Shown here piece by piece: positions 1 through 8,161 of a stretch of 64,000 nucleotides of DNA (within the stretch, counting starts at the first letter, position 1; each line of letters begins with the position of its first letter). The position numbers were made by a program, and so were the translations under genes. The stretch is from Pseudomonas sp. BCA17 (GTDB taxonomy: Bacteria > Pseudomonadota > Gammaproteobacteria > Pseudomonadales > Pseudomonadaceae): the NCBI RefSeq assembly GCF_004519405.1, contig NZ_SGWI01000007.1, forward strand, positions 310,001 to 374,000, written 5' to 3'. The notes beneath the pieces are model-generated. The model did no database searches and was not told where the DNA came from. It saw nothing but the letters and a program-made list of their open reading frames with translations.

Positions 1-555
1 GCGTGCGTCGGCGGAGAAGCGTTCGGCGGCGCGGGCGAGGATGAACAGCCACGCCAGGTCCTGGCCGATGATCGGCTTGAGACCGGGGCGAATCACCTTC
101 ACCACCACTTCTTCGCCGGTCTTGAGTTGTGCGGCGTGCACTTGCGCCACCGAGGCCGAAGCCAGCGGCTCGATGTCGAAGCGTCTGAACACCTCGCTGA
201 TCTTTTTGCCGAGCTGTTCTTCGATCAGCTTGACCGATTGCTGGGAGTCGAACGGTGGCACGCGGTCCTGCAGGAGCATCAGTTCGTCGGCGATGTCTTC
301 CGGCAGCAGGTCGCGGCGGGTGGAGAGGATCTGTCCGAACTTGATGAAGATCGGCCCCAGGTCCTGCAGTGCCAGGCGCAGGCGCGCGCCACGGCTCAGT
401 TCCAGCTGCTTGCGCGGGAACCAGCGCCATGGCAGCACATAGCGTACCGCCAGAAGAAACCACGGCAGGGGCAGGGCGAACAGCAGGTCATCGAGGCGGT
501 AGCGGATTACGACGCGCTGGATACGAAACAAACGGCGGACGGCGAGCAGCTTCAT
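1..555 (-). CDS. ubiB: UbiB, ubiquinone biosynthesis ABC1-type kinase/ATPase (partial, N-terminal 185 residues)
   Basis: This is the N-terminal third of UbiB, an atypical membrane-associated protein kinase-like ATPase that supports the aerobic hydroxylation steps of ubiquinone synthesis. The gene starts with ATG at 555 and is cut by the left window edge. The sequence shows the family's KxGQ motif (KFGQILSTRRDLLP) and an alanine-rich nucleotide loop (ASASVAQVHAAQ). It overlaps the end of ubiJ by four bases, so ubiE, ubiJ and ubiB are translationally coupled, the usual order in Pseudomonas. The C-terminal transmembrane segments lie outside the window. Confidence 0.93.
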   Translation of the reverse strand, partial: MKLLAVRRLFRIQRVVIRYRLDDLLFALPLPWFLLAVRYVLPWRWFPRKQLELSRGARLRLALQDLGPIFIKFGQILSTRRDLLPEDIADELMLLQDRVPPFDSQQSVKLIEEQLGKKISEVFRRFDIEPLASASVAQVHAAQLKTGEEVVVKVIRPGLKPIIGQDLAWLFILARAAERFSADAR

Positions 556-1175
556 GCGTTATCGCTTGGATCAAGGGAACGGCTCAGGCGCTCGAAGCGG
601 GCCTCAAGGCGTTCCAGGTCGATTTTGGCCTTGTCGAGCTCACGAAAGCGCGCTTGCGCTTCCCGTTGTCCGACCAGAGTGCGCGATTCTTCGCTCAGGT
701 ATTCGGCAAGGTTCTGGTTGAGGCTGGCGAACCCTTGCTGGTACCAGCGCGAGCGGCTGCGCAGGTGCCCGCTGATCAACTGGGTGGCGACGGGGCCGAT
801 CCAGCGCGACAGCTCGTATTCCCAGTCCAGCTCCAGGTCTTGCAGCACGGCGGCCAAGTCCATCAGCACCGCGCTGTCGCCTTCCAGCTCCACTTCGGCG
901 CTGTGCAGGATGGCGGTCTTGTTGCGGCTCAGGGCCAGGTGCAACAGGCTCGATGCCGGCGCACGCAGGGTGCAGTCAGCTTCGGCGGCCCAGTTGCCGG
1001 CGAGCATCAGGCCTTCATCGCTGGGCAGGATAAACAGCTGCAAGGCGGGGCTGCGGCAGTCGACGGCGATGATCTTGCCGTTGAGGTGAGCGAGCCGCGC
1101 CAGGGCAGTGCCGTCCAGGCGCAGCACACGGTTGATGCCGTGTTCCACGCTGGCGAGGAGACCTTTGAGCAGCAT
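552..1175 (-). CDS. ubiJ: UbiJ, SCP2-domain ubiquinone biosynthesis accessory factor
   Basis: The 207-residue protein matches UbiJ, the SCP2-like lipid-binding scaffold of the cytosolic Ubi metabolon that holds hydrophobic ubiquinone intermediates. Residues about 15-110 have the SCP2 pattern (short strands with LFILPSDEGLMLAGNW and a helix following TLRAPASSLLHLAL). The C-terminal third is charged and helical, ending in a predicted coiled coil (KIDLERLEARFERLSRSL). The start codon shares one base with the ubiE stop (TGATG), and the end overlaps ubiB. Identification rests on sequence type plus the ubiE-ubiJ-ubiB context. Confidence 0.88.
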   Translation of the reverse strand: MLLKGLLASVEHGINRVLRLDGTALARLAHLNGKIIAVDCRSPALQLFILPSDEGLMLAGNWAAEADCTLRAPASSLLHLALSRNKTAILHSAEVELEGDSAVLMDLAAVLQDLELDWEYELSRWIGPVATQLISGHLRSRSRWYQQGFASLNQNLAEYLSEESRTLVGQREAQARFRELDKAKIDLERLEARFERLSRSLDPSDNA

Positions 1176-1945
1176 CAGGGCTTGATGCCGCGATGCAGGG
1201 CGACGATGCCCGAGGTCATGTTGTGATAGGTCACGCGGTCGAAACCGGCTTCTACCATCATCGACTTCAGGGTTTCCTGGTCAGGGTGCATGCGGATCGA
1301 TTCGGCCAGGTAGCGATAGCTGTCGGCGTCATTGGTGATCAGCTTGCCCATCAACGGCATGAAGGCGAAGGAGTAGGTGTCGTAGACCTTGGACATCAGC
1401 GCATTGGTCGGTTTGGAGAACTCCAATACCAACAGGCGGCCACCGGGCTTGAGTACGCGCAGCATGGAGCGGATCGCGTCTTCTTTGTGGGTGACATTGC
1501 GCAGGCCGAAGGCGATGGTCACGCAGTCGAAATGGTTGTCCGGGAACGGCAGCTTTTCCGCGTCGGCCTGGACGAACTCGATATTGCCGGCCACGCCTTT
1601 ATCCAGCAGGCGATCGCGACCGACCTTGAGCATCGAACCGTTGATGTCCGCCAGCACTACCTGGCCGGTAGGGCCGACGAGCTTGGAGAACTTGGCCGCC
1701 AGGTCGCCCGTGCCGCCGGCGATGTCCAGCACGCGGTTGCCGGTGCGCACGCCCGACAATTCGATGGTGAAGCGTTTCCACAGGCGGTGCATGCCGCCCG
1801 ACAGTACGTCGTTCATCAGGTCGTACTTGGCGGCCACGGAGTGGAACACCTCAGCGACTTTTTCCGCTTTCTGGCTTTCCGGGACGTTCTTGAAGCCGAA
1901 GTGAGTGGTGGGTTCGGCATCGCTGCCTTTGCGCTGATCAGTCAT
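1175..1945 (-). CDS. ubiE: UbiE, demethylmenaquinone/2-methoxy-6-polyprenyl-benzoquinol C-methyltransferase
   Basis: A class I SAM-dependent methyltransferase of 256 residues. It C-methylates the benzoquinol ring in ubiquinone synthesis. The SAM-binding motif I is VLDIAGGTGDLA and the family signature AFGLRNVTHKEDAIRSMLRVLKPGG is present around residues 145-170. I chose the ATG at 1945 (MTDQRKGSDAE) over an in-frame start 63 bases upstream, because UbiE homologues begin about here and the upstream residues look non-coding. It is the first gene of the ubiE-ubiJ-ubiB run and is divergent from the PHA granule gene at 2091. Confidence 0.95.
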   Translation of the reverse strand: MTDQRKGSDAEPTTHFGFKNVPESQKAEKVAEVFHSVAAKYDLMNDVLSGGMHRLWKRFTIELSGVRTGNRVLDIAGGTGDLAAKFSKLVGPTGQVVLADINGSMLKVGRDRLLDKGVAGNIEFVQADAEKLPFPDNHFDCVTIAFGLRNVTHKEDAIRSMLRVLKPGGRLLVLEFSKPTNALMSKVYDTYSFAFMPLMGKLITNDADSYRYLAESIRMHPDQETLKSMMVEAGFDRVTYHNMTSGIVALHRGIKP

Positions 1946-2090
1946 ATCGCTGTCACCAAGAGAGAATGCGGGACATGATAATCCCCATGGCCTGCTTTGT
2001 CTTGGCAAGGCTGAAGGTAAGATAGGCGGTCACCGGGACCTTTTGCCGCATGGCAGGTGTTCCACTCGCTATTAAAGAGGAGTCATAGCA

Positions 2091-2366
2091 ATGGCCCGTA
2101 TTACCGTTGAACGTGCACACACCTTGGGTAAGGAAGGCGCGCGGGCGAAGGCCGAGAAGTTGGCGCACAAGCTCAAGGAGCAATATGGTCTGGAGCCATC
2201 ATGGTCTGGCGATACCTTGAACCTCAAGCGTTCGGGGGTTAAAGGCACTGTATTAGTGGCCGATGATTCGCTGCGTATTGATGTGGAATTGGGCCTGTTG
2301 ATGTCGGCCATGAGCGGCACTATCAAGTCCGAAATCGAGAAAGCGTTGGATAAGGCGCTGGCTTGA
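2091..2366 (+). CDS. Polyhydroxyalkanoic acid system family protein (PHA granule region protein)
   Basis: A 91-residue protein beginning MARITVERAHTLGKEGAR, matching the small PHA-system family (PHA_gran_rgn) commonly encoded between ubiE and the phasins in Pseudomonas. Its biochemical role is not established. The length and the alpha-beta pattern (VERAH...ARAKAEKLAHKLKEQYG, then strands ending in SGTIKSEIEKALDKALA) fit the family. A strong ribosome site AAGAGGAG lies at 2077-2084, seven bases before the ATG. No terminator separates it clearly from phaI, which starts 105 bases downstream. Confidence 0.85.
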   Translation: MARITVERAHTLGKEGARAKAEKLAHKLKEQYGLEPSWSGDTLNLKRSGVKGTVLVADDSLRIDVELGLLMSAMSGTIKSEIEKALDKALA

Positions 2367-2470
2367 TCCTCTGCGCTTAGGGTGCCGATTCTAATTTTTC
2401 ATCCTACTTTGTGCCCAGGCCCTCAACTCCTGCGGGCTGTTCCTCCACCCTATTTTGCGTGAGGTGCACC

Positions 2471-2893
2471 ATGGCCAAAGTTATTTTGAAGAAAAAAAAC
2501 GACGTACAGTCCACCGCCCTGAGTGACGTTAAAAGCTATGCCCGCAAGATCTGGCTGGCGGGTCTTGGTGCGTATGCCAAGGTCGGCAGCGAGGGCGGCG
2601 AGTACTTCAAAGAGCTGGTTAAGACTGGTCAACATGTTGAAAGTAAAGGCAAAAAAGTTGTGGTTGAACAACTTGATGCTGCCAACAGTCAGATTGATCA
2701 AGTCAAGAGTAATGTCTCAGGTGTCAAAGGCCTGGTAGAAGTTCAACTGGATAAAGTTGAAAAAGTCTTTGACACGCGTGTTGCAAGTGCCTTGAATCGG
2801 ATCGGCATTGCGTCTAAACATGACGTTGAGACACTCTCTGCTAAGCTCGAAGAGCTGACGGCATTGCTCGAACGTGTCGCGCGTAAACATTAA
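2471..2893 (+). CDS. phaI: PhaI, PHA granule-associated phasin
   Basis: A 140-residue phasin coating medium-chain-length polyhydroxyalkanoate granules. It has the shared phasin sequence SYARKIWLAGLGAYAKVGSEGGEYFKELVK near residues 20-45 and a helical, leucine-heptad C-terminus. The ATG at 2471 follows GAGGTG (2461-2466) at a proper distance; the frame stays open 60 bases upstream but that part does not resemble phasins. The paralogous phaF follows 12 bases after the stop, so the two are co-transcribed (phaIF operon), convergent to the phaC1ZC2D operon but separated from it here by the fimbrial cluster. Confidence 0.93.
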   Translation: MAKVILKKKNDVQSTALSDVKSYARKIWLAGLGAYAKVGSEGGEYFKELVKTGQHVESKGKKVVVEQLDAANSQIDQVKSNVSGVKGLVEVQLDKVEKVFDTRVASALNRIGIASKHDVETLSAKLEELTALLERVARKH

Positions 2894-2905
2894 GGAGACA
2901 ACGGG

Positions 2906-3844
2906 ATGGCTGTTCAAAAGAAAACTCAAAAAGATGGCAGCTCGTGGATCGGGGAAGTTGAAAAATACTCCCGTAAGATCTGGCTTGCTGGTTTAGGCGT
3001 GTACTCGAAGGTGAGCAGTGACGGCGGTAAATACTTCGAGACCTTGGTTAAAGATGGCGAGAAAGCCGAGAAGTTGACCAAGACCACCGTGGGCAAGAAA
3101 GTCGAGGCGGCCAAGGCCAGCGCCGGCTCCGCCAAGTCCAGTATTTCTGATACCTGGGGCAAGTTGGAAGAGTCGTTCGACAAGCGTCTGAACAGTGCAA
3201 TTTCTCGATTGGGCGTACCCAGCAAGGCTGAGCTGAAGACGCTGCACAGCAAGGTCGACACGTTGACCAAGCAAATCGAAAAGCTCACCGGCGCGAAAGT
3301 GGCTCCGGCGAAAACCGCAGCCGCCAAACCGGCAGCCAAGCCTGTTGCTAAAACCGCAGCTGCCAAGCCTGCCGCGAAAACGGCTGCCAAGCCGCTGGCA
3401 AAAGCCGCCGCCAAGCCTGCAGCCAAGGCTCCGGTAAAAGCCGCTGCCAAACCAGCCGCCAAAACCGCCGCCGCTAAACCTGCGGCCAAGCCTGCTGCTA
3501 AACCAGTGGCCGCCAAAGCCGCTGCCAAGCCCGCCGCCAAAACCGCCGCCGCTAAACCTGCTGCCAAACCGGCCGCCAAGCCTGTTGCTAAAACCGCGGC
3601 TGCCAAACCAGCCGCTAAGCCGGCCGCCACTAAACCAGCTGCCAAGCCAGCGGCAAAACCAGCCGCCGCTAAAAAGCCAGCAACTGCTAAGAAGCCTGTG
3701 GCACCGAAGCCAGCTGTTGCGGCCAAGCCTGCCACCGCGTCTGCTTCAACCGCCTCCACAGCCAACTCGGTTTCCGCACCGGCGTCTGCTGCCAATACTG
3801 CGACTGCAACGCCGGCCACCCCGACGCCATCCAGTCAGTCCTGA
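2906..3844 (+). CDS. phaF: PhaF, phasin with histone H1-like lysine/alanine-rich tail
   Basis: A 312-residue protein with two parts. Residues 1-130 are a phasin domain homologous to PhaI (KYSRKIWLAGLGVYSKVSSDGGKYFE) and would bind the granule. Residues about 135-265 are a run of AAKPAAK-type repeats that is strongly basic and resembles histone H1 tails; the last 40 residues are low-complexity S/T/A/P. In Pseudomonas PhaF this tail binds DNA and helps distribute granules between daughter cells. The repeat number varies among strains, and the DNA here is internally repetitive (3300-3700). RBS AAGGAG precedes the ATG. A bidirectional terminator follows. Confidence 0.95.
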   Translation: MAVQKKTQKDGSSWIGEVEKYSRKIWLAGLGVYSKVSSDGGKYFETLVKDGEKAEKLTKTTVGKKVEAAKASAGSAKSSISDTWGKLEESFDKRLNSAISRLGVPSKAELKTLHSKVDTLTKQIEKLTGAKVAPAKTAAAKPAAKPVAKTAAAKPAAKTAAKPLAKAAAKPAAKAPVKAAAKPAAKTAAAKPAAKPAAKPVAAKAAAKPAAKTAAAKPAAKPAAKPVAKTAAAKPAAKPAATKPAAKPAAKPAAAKKPATAKKPVAPKPAVAAKPATASASTASTANSVSAPASAANTATATPATPTPSSQS

Positions 3845-3855
3845 TTTAACCGGGA

Positions 3856-3893
3856 CAAAAATGCCCGGCCTGCGAAGGCCGGGCATTTTTTTT
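3856..3893. terminator. Bidirectional rho-independent terminator between phaF and the fimbrial operon
   Basis: The stem ATGCCCGGCC / GGCCGGGCAT with loop TGCGAA is flanked by an A-tract and a T8 tract, so it terminates phaIF on the plus strand and the convergent fimbrial operon (last stop at 3911) on the minus strand. Confidence 0.92.
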
Positions 3894-3910
3894 GCGCGCT
3901 CAGGCACTCG

Positions 3911-4438
3911 TCAGTTGTAAGTGATGGACACGGTAACGGCGCTGACCAGGCTGCCTTGGCTGATCGCTGCGCCGGTTTTATGGTAGGCGGCCCGAAGCGG
4001 CAGAACCGCCTTGTTGTCGCTGGTCGGCACCGTTCGGCTACGTTGGGCGGGCGTGCCATTGGCGGGGATCGTTGCAAGAGTGGAGGTGCGATGCGCCAGC
4101 CAGAGGGCTGTCCCCGCGGAGGTGCCGGCGTTGGCAAATAACAGCCCGTTGCCCGTGGAGACGGTGCCGGCAAACAGGAAAATCACATTGCGGATGTCCG
4201 ATTCGCAGTCGGCGGAAATCTCAAAGTCATGCTCCCCTGTGAAATTGACCGAATCAAAGTCAGATACTTTGACTGTTGGCAGGGTAATGGTGCGGTTCAC
4301 ATCGCCAGCGGCCAGGTTGCAGGTACCCGCGTCGACCTGGCCCTTGAAGTTAAGGATGCCAGTGGTCGCGGCGTGTACCGTGCTGGCGGCCAGGCCCGCG
4401 GTCATTACCAGCGCTAAAGGCAGGATTCGAAAGCTCAT
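3911..4438 (-). CDS. Type 1-family fimbrial protein (minor pilin, last gene of cluster)
   Basis: A 175-residue pilin of the chaperone-usher class. It has a Sec signal peptide (cleavage likely after VHA, residue 23), an N-terminal donor-strand-like segment (TGILNFKGQV), the conserved disulfide pair (CNLAAGDV and ADCES) and the typical C-terminal beta strand with penultimate tyrosine (SAVTVSITYN). Its C-terminal half closely resembles the pilin domain of the upstream adhesin gene (shared CNLAAGDVNRTITLP and LPLRAAYHKTG patterns), so the two probably arose by duplication. It is probably an adaptor or minor subunit next to the tip; the exact position in the fibre is inference. Confidence 0.85.
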   Translation of the reverse strand: MSFRILPLALVMTAGLAASTVHAATTGILNFKGQVDAGTCNLAAGDVNRTITLPTVKVSDFDSVNFTGEHDFEISADCESDIRNVIFLFAGTVSTGNGLLFANAGTSAGTALWLAHRTSTLATIPANGTPAQRSRTVPTSDNKAVLPLRAAYHKTGAAISQGSLVSAVTVSITYN

Positions 4439-4456
4439 CAGGTAGTCCTTGTTGTT

Positions 4457-5398
4457 TCAGTTATAGGTAATGTTGACGGTGGCAGTACTGGCGAGCGTGC
4501 CTGAGCTGACCGTGCCGTTTTTGTGATAAGCCGCGCTGAGCGGCAGGATGGCGCGATTGCCGGAAACCACCAGCGTGCGCGTGCCGTTGTTGCTGATGGT
4601 CTGGGGTACGCCGTTGATGCGTGAGTACAGCCACAGCGCTACACCGGCGGCGGTGCCGGTGTTGGCGAACAGCGCGTCGTTCCCTGAGGCGGGAGTGCCG
4701 GTGATGCTGAAGGTGACGCTGGCTGCATCGGTGCAGTTGGCTGTCAGATCGAAGTCTTTTGCGCCCGCGTAGACCTCGTCTTTCAAGGCACTGACTTGGA
4801 TGGGCGGGAGCGTGATGGTGCGGTTGACGTCACCGGCAGCCAGGTCGCAGGTGGCGGCAGGCCTGACAAAGCGGACCGGGCTGCCGAGCTGCAGTTGAAA
4901 GCGCTCTGGAGTGATAACCCAGTGCTTTTCCCAGAATCTTCCACTGGGTATTGTCCCTGTCGTCACCGGTCCGATTTTGTAGAAGGTGGCTTGCGCTGAG
5001 GTGAAGCTGGGTATCTTGCCGTAAACCTGTTGGTAACCTTGGTCATACAGTGCAAAGGCTGTCGGGCCGCCACCGCCGGCCCACGTCATCGTGATCCGCA
5101 GGCCTACACCTGGAACCTCCGTGTGGTAGGCCTCGGTCCCTGGGTGTTGCAGTCGGGTATATCGACCCCAGACCCCGCTATGGGTAGCAACACTGCACTG
5201 CGCAAAGTAGTCGGGAGCCGTGCCGTTGAACGCCACGCTAGTGATGACGCTTCCTACCGGGAGGCTGTCCGGTACAGTGATCGTCGCCGGCAGATTCAAG
5301 GTAAACGTATCATTCTGGAATCTGTCGCAGTTCGCCTGGGCGGCGACCGGTATGCCAAGGGCCAGCAGTGCCGAAACGAGCAGGATAGGGTGTTTCAT
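4457..5398 (-). CDS. Two-domain fimbrial tip adhesin candidate
   Basis: A 313-residue secreted protein starting MKHPILLVSALLALG with cleavage after AQA. I chose the ATG at 5398; the frame is open 171 bases further upstream but only the inner ATG gives a signal peptide. Residues about 22-165 form an unfamiliar domain rich in aromatic residues and glycine (TMTWAGGGGPTAFALYDQGYQQ), followed by a pilin domain (about 168-313) with the Cys pair and the VNITYN end. A receptor-binding domain before a pilin domain, encoded after the usher, is the layout of FimH-type tip adhesins. The receptor is unknown. Confidence 0.75.
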   Translation of the reverse strand: MKHPILLVSALLALGIPVAAQANCDRFQNDTFTLNLPATITVPDSLPVGSVITSVAFNGTAPDYFAQCSVATHSGVWGRYTRLQHPGTEAYHTEVPGVGLRITMTWAGGGGPTAFALYDQGYQQVYGKIPSFTSAQATFYKIGPVTTGTIPSGRFWEKHWVITPERFQLQLGSPVRFVRPAATCDLAAGDVNRTITLPPIQVSALKDEVYAGAKDFDLTANCTDAASVTFSITGTPASGNDALFANTGTAAGVALWLYSRINGVPQTISNNGTRTLVVSGNRAILPLSAAYHKNGTVSSGTLASTATVNITYN

Positions 5399-5453
5399 CG
5401 TCAGTCCCTTAGTCAGAAATAGGGGGTTGGGCGCGATGCGCGCGCTCGCGGTA

Positions 5454-8021
5454 TCAATCGCTTGTCCTGGCTGTGCAAGTGCCGGCGTCCAGATGGCGCA
5501 AGCGCTGGGCACCTTTCGTTCCCGGCGCTTTGCCCAGGCCGTAGTGCAGCCGGCAAGACGCGTCGTCATGGCTACCCCACTTGACGGTCAAAAGCCCCTG
5601 GTCACGCGGCACGCGTACGAACGCCTTGCCGCCCTGGCCGACGATCCCCACGCTTGCTCCGTCTTCATCGAACACATCCGACCCGAACGGCAGCAGGCTG
5701 CCATCCTCGCGCAGTGCCGTGATCAGCACGGCTTGGCCGCTGACTGTGTCGAACTGCAGCTTCACCACCGAGCCTGCACGGGGCGCCACATTTTGCGCGG
5801 CGGTCTTGAGTTCCACGTCGACCGACAGGTCCTTGGGGTCCAGCTCGACCACGTTCTGGCGATACGGCGTGAGGTGGGGCACTACGGCAAAACCACGCTT
5901 GCCGACCTGTGCACCGTGGTTGCCATTGACCCTTGCACCTTGGGCATCCGGCGCCTGGACGATGCCGATGGTGTCGCCCAGCTCCGGGGCAAAGGTCACG
6001 TCGTCAGCGTGGGCGACAACGCCACCGGTCATGCCAAATGACATGGCGCGGTAGGTGTTGCTCTGGCCATACCCTGCGGACAGCACGCCATGACTGGCCT
6101 GGTACTTGACGTCGGCGGTCACGGAGTTACCGCTGCCTTGCGTACGACTGCCTCCCACCCCATAGGTGAATTCACTGCGTTCGCCCAGTGTGCCGCCAAG
6201 GTTCACGCGCTCGCCGCTGCTTTGATTGCCGCGAAAGGCCGTGCTGGTCAGGGTCGGTGACCGCGCGTCGCTGCCCAACGGCATGCTCACGGTCAGCTCC
6301 AGTTGTTTATCGACCCGGTCACTCAGCAGATCCTTGGTGCGCTGGGCACTGACGGTGTAGTGCATGCCCTTCCAGCTACTGGTGTAGCCGGCGGTGAAGG
6401 TCAGGTTGCCGCTTGCGCGATTCCAGTAGTTTTGTGAAGAACCGGTCAAGTACACCGAGCCGTTGCCCAGGCTCTGGTTAAGGCTGATGTCCATCCTGTC
6501 ACGCAGGCGCGACAGGTTGTCCAGGCTGCGCCCGTCGATGGCCAGGTCGCGGACCCGTGCCGCGTCCGCGATGCTCAGGAAACCTTCCGTGGAATAACGG
6601 TAGGCACCGAGGGCAAAGTGCGTACCGGTGTCGGTGAAGTTCTTGCTGTAGCGTAACTGCAGGCTTTGTCCGCCACGCGGTTCGTGACCCGGCAGGGCCG
6701 CTCTCGAGGTGGTCAGGTCAAGAGACAGGGCTCCGACCGGGGTATTGAACGCCGCACCCAGCAGTTGCGACAGATAGTCCTCGCTCACTACCGCGCCCAT
6801 GTAGGCAGTGAGCAGGTTGTTGAGCCCGTTCTGGTAGGTCGCCTGCGCCAGAACAGGTGGATGGTGCAGCCCGATTTCGTCCAACTGGCCGACACTCAGC
6901 GAGTAGCGGGTATGGCCCGTCCTCAGCAGGTTGGCGTTGGCGGCGAATGGCACGATGAATTCGCGCTGACGGCCGTCGGCTTCAGTCACCGTAACGGTCA
7001 AGTCGCCGCCATAACCTGTAGGAAACAGGTCGTTGAGGACAAATGGACCGGGCGCCACAGACACTTCATCCAGCAGCACGCCACGTTGGCGCACGGTGAC
7101 TCGGGCATTGGTCTGGGCGATGCCCCGTACGACGGGCGCAAAGCCGGCCAGGGAGTCCGGCAGCATTCGGTCATCGCTGAACAGGCTGGCGCCGCGCAGG
7201 CGTACGCTGTCGAACAGCTCCCCTGGGGTGTAGATCTCGCCCAGCATCAGTTGTGAGCGCAGTAGGGGCAGTTCGCGTTGCACGTAGGTGCTGCTGCTTT
7301 GATAGCCTGATGCGGCGTCGGTCTGGCTGAAGCTGCCATTGTGGCGCCAATGCCAGTCACCCAGATTGAGCCCGGTGTTCAGGCCCAGATAATGAGAGTT
7401 GAGCGAGCGGCCTTGGGTGCGGGTGGCAAAGGTGTTGACGTTGTAGCGTGCGAAGGCTGCATCGACCCCGCCATCCCAGTGCTTGGGGTCAACATAGCCA
7501 CGCGCTTTGCGCGCCAGGTAGATCTGCGGAACCTGCAGCGTCAGGCGGTTTTCGCCCGAGTCGAATTGGCTGGTGCTGCCTGGCAGGTAGGTGGACATCT
7601 CGGCGCACGCGGCAAACGCGGGGATGGGCGTTCGACCGGCCTCGGCGGGTTGTTTCTGAGGCGCATCCAGGTCGACACCAAACCTGAGCAGCGCGTCTCG
7701 CTCCAGGCACATCTGTGCAGAGTCCTGGCCCTTGACGGCGACGAAGGCCACGGTTTCGCGCCCTATCCACTGGCCGTTGAGGTAGACATCGGTGCGGTAG
7801 CTGCCGGGGAGTACGACATTGCCCCGGCTGAATTTTGAAATATCGACCTGTTGGCCGCCCGTACCGTCCGGAAAGAAGGCCGGGTTGAACTCGACATTCT
7901 CGACCGCGTGGGCCTCGATGGCATGAGCACCGCTCAGCAGTAACAGGCAACGCGCCGTATGCGTCAACCGATGACGTGTCAGGGGCCAGTGTCTTACGCT
8001 GACAGGCGTATTCAAACTCAT
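5454..8021 (-). CDS. Outer membrane fimbrial usher (FimD/PapC family)
   Basis: An 855-residue usher, the outer membrane pore that assembles and secretes the fimbrial fibre. The sequence shows the N-terminal chaperone-subunit binding domain (VEFNPAFFPDGTGGQQVDISKFSRGN), a long beta-barrel region, the plug region (near PLLRSQLMLGEIYTPGELFDS) and C-terminal domains ending in a cysteine-containing stretch (CRLHYGLG). Start choice: the ATG at 8021 has GGAA nine bases upstream, whereas the ATG at 8030 has the same GGAA abutting it. The signal sequence has an extended N-region (RHWPLTRHRLTHTARCLLLLSGAHA). The usual length for ushers is 800-900 residues, so it looks intact. Confidence 0.93.
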   Translation of the reverse strand: MSLNTPVSVRHWPLTRHRLTHTARCLLLLSGAHAIEAHAVENVEFNPAFFPDGTGGQQVDISKFSRGNVVLPGSYRTDVYLNGQWIGRETVAFVAVKGQDSAQMCLERDALLRFGVDLDAPQKQPAEAGRTPIPAFAACAEMSTYLPGSTSQFDSGENRLTLQVPQIYLARKARGYVDPKHWDGGVDAAFARYNVNTFATRTQGRSLNSHYLGLNTGLNLGDWHWRHNGSFSQTDAASGYQSSSTYVQRELPLLRSQLMLGEIYTPGELFDSVRLRGASLFSDDRMLPDSLAGFAPVVRGIAQTNARVTVRQRGVLLDEVSVAPGPFVLNDLFPTGYGGDLTVTVTEADGRQREFIVPFAANANLLRTGHTRYSLSVGQLDEIGLHHPPVLAQATYQNGLNNLLTAYMGAVVSEDYLSQLLGAAFNTPVGALSLDLTTSRAALPGHEPRGGQSLQLRYSKNFTDTGTHFALGAYRYSTEGFLSIADAARVRDLAIDGRSLDNLSRLRDRMDISLNQSLGNGSVYLTGSSQNYWNRASGNLTFTAGYTSSWKGMHYTVSAQRTKDLLSDRVDKQLELTVSMPLGSDARSPTLTSTAFRGNQSSGERVNLGGTLGERSEFTYGVGGSRTQGSGNSVTADVKYQASHGVLSAGYGQSNTYRAMSFGMTGGVVAHADDVTFAPELGDTIGIVQAPDAQGARVNGNHGAQVGKRGFAVVPHLTPYRQNVVELDPKDLSVDVELKTAAQNVAPRAGSVVKLQFDTVSGQAVLITALREDGSLLPFGSDVFDEDGASVGIVGQGGKAFVRVPRDQGLLTVKWGSHDDASCRLHYGLGKAPGTKGAQRLRHLDAGTCTARTSD

Positions 8022-8161
8022 GTTTACCATTTCCAAAAAAAAGGTGCTGTCCGAATTCGGGCAAAGCGAAGCCCTGCCCTGAAAAATGGGCATCAAACGG
8101 GTGTGTTCAGTGAGGTGAGTAACGGGGGCGGGAAGCTACGGTGCTCGGCAGACCACGTCGC

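Noticed and set aside
3300..3700. CRISPR or satellite-like array
   Set aside because: The repeats are degenerate codons for AAKPAAK units inside phaF, with no spacer structure.
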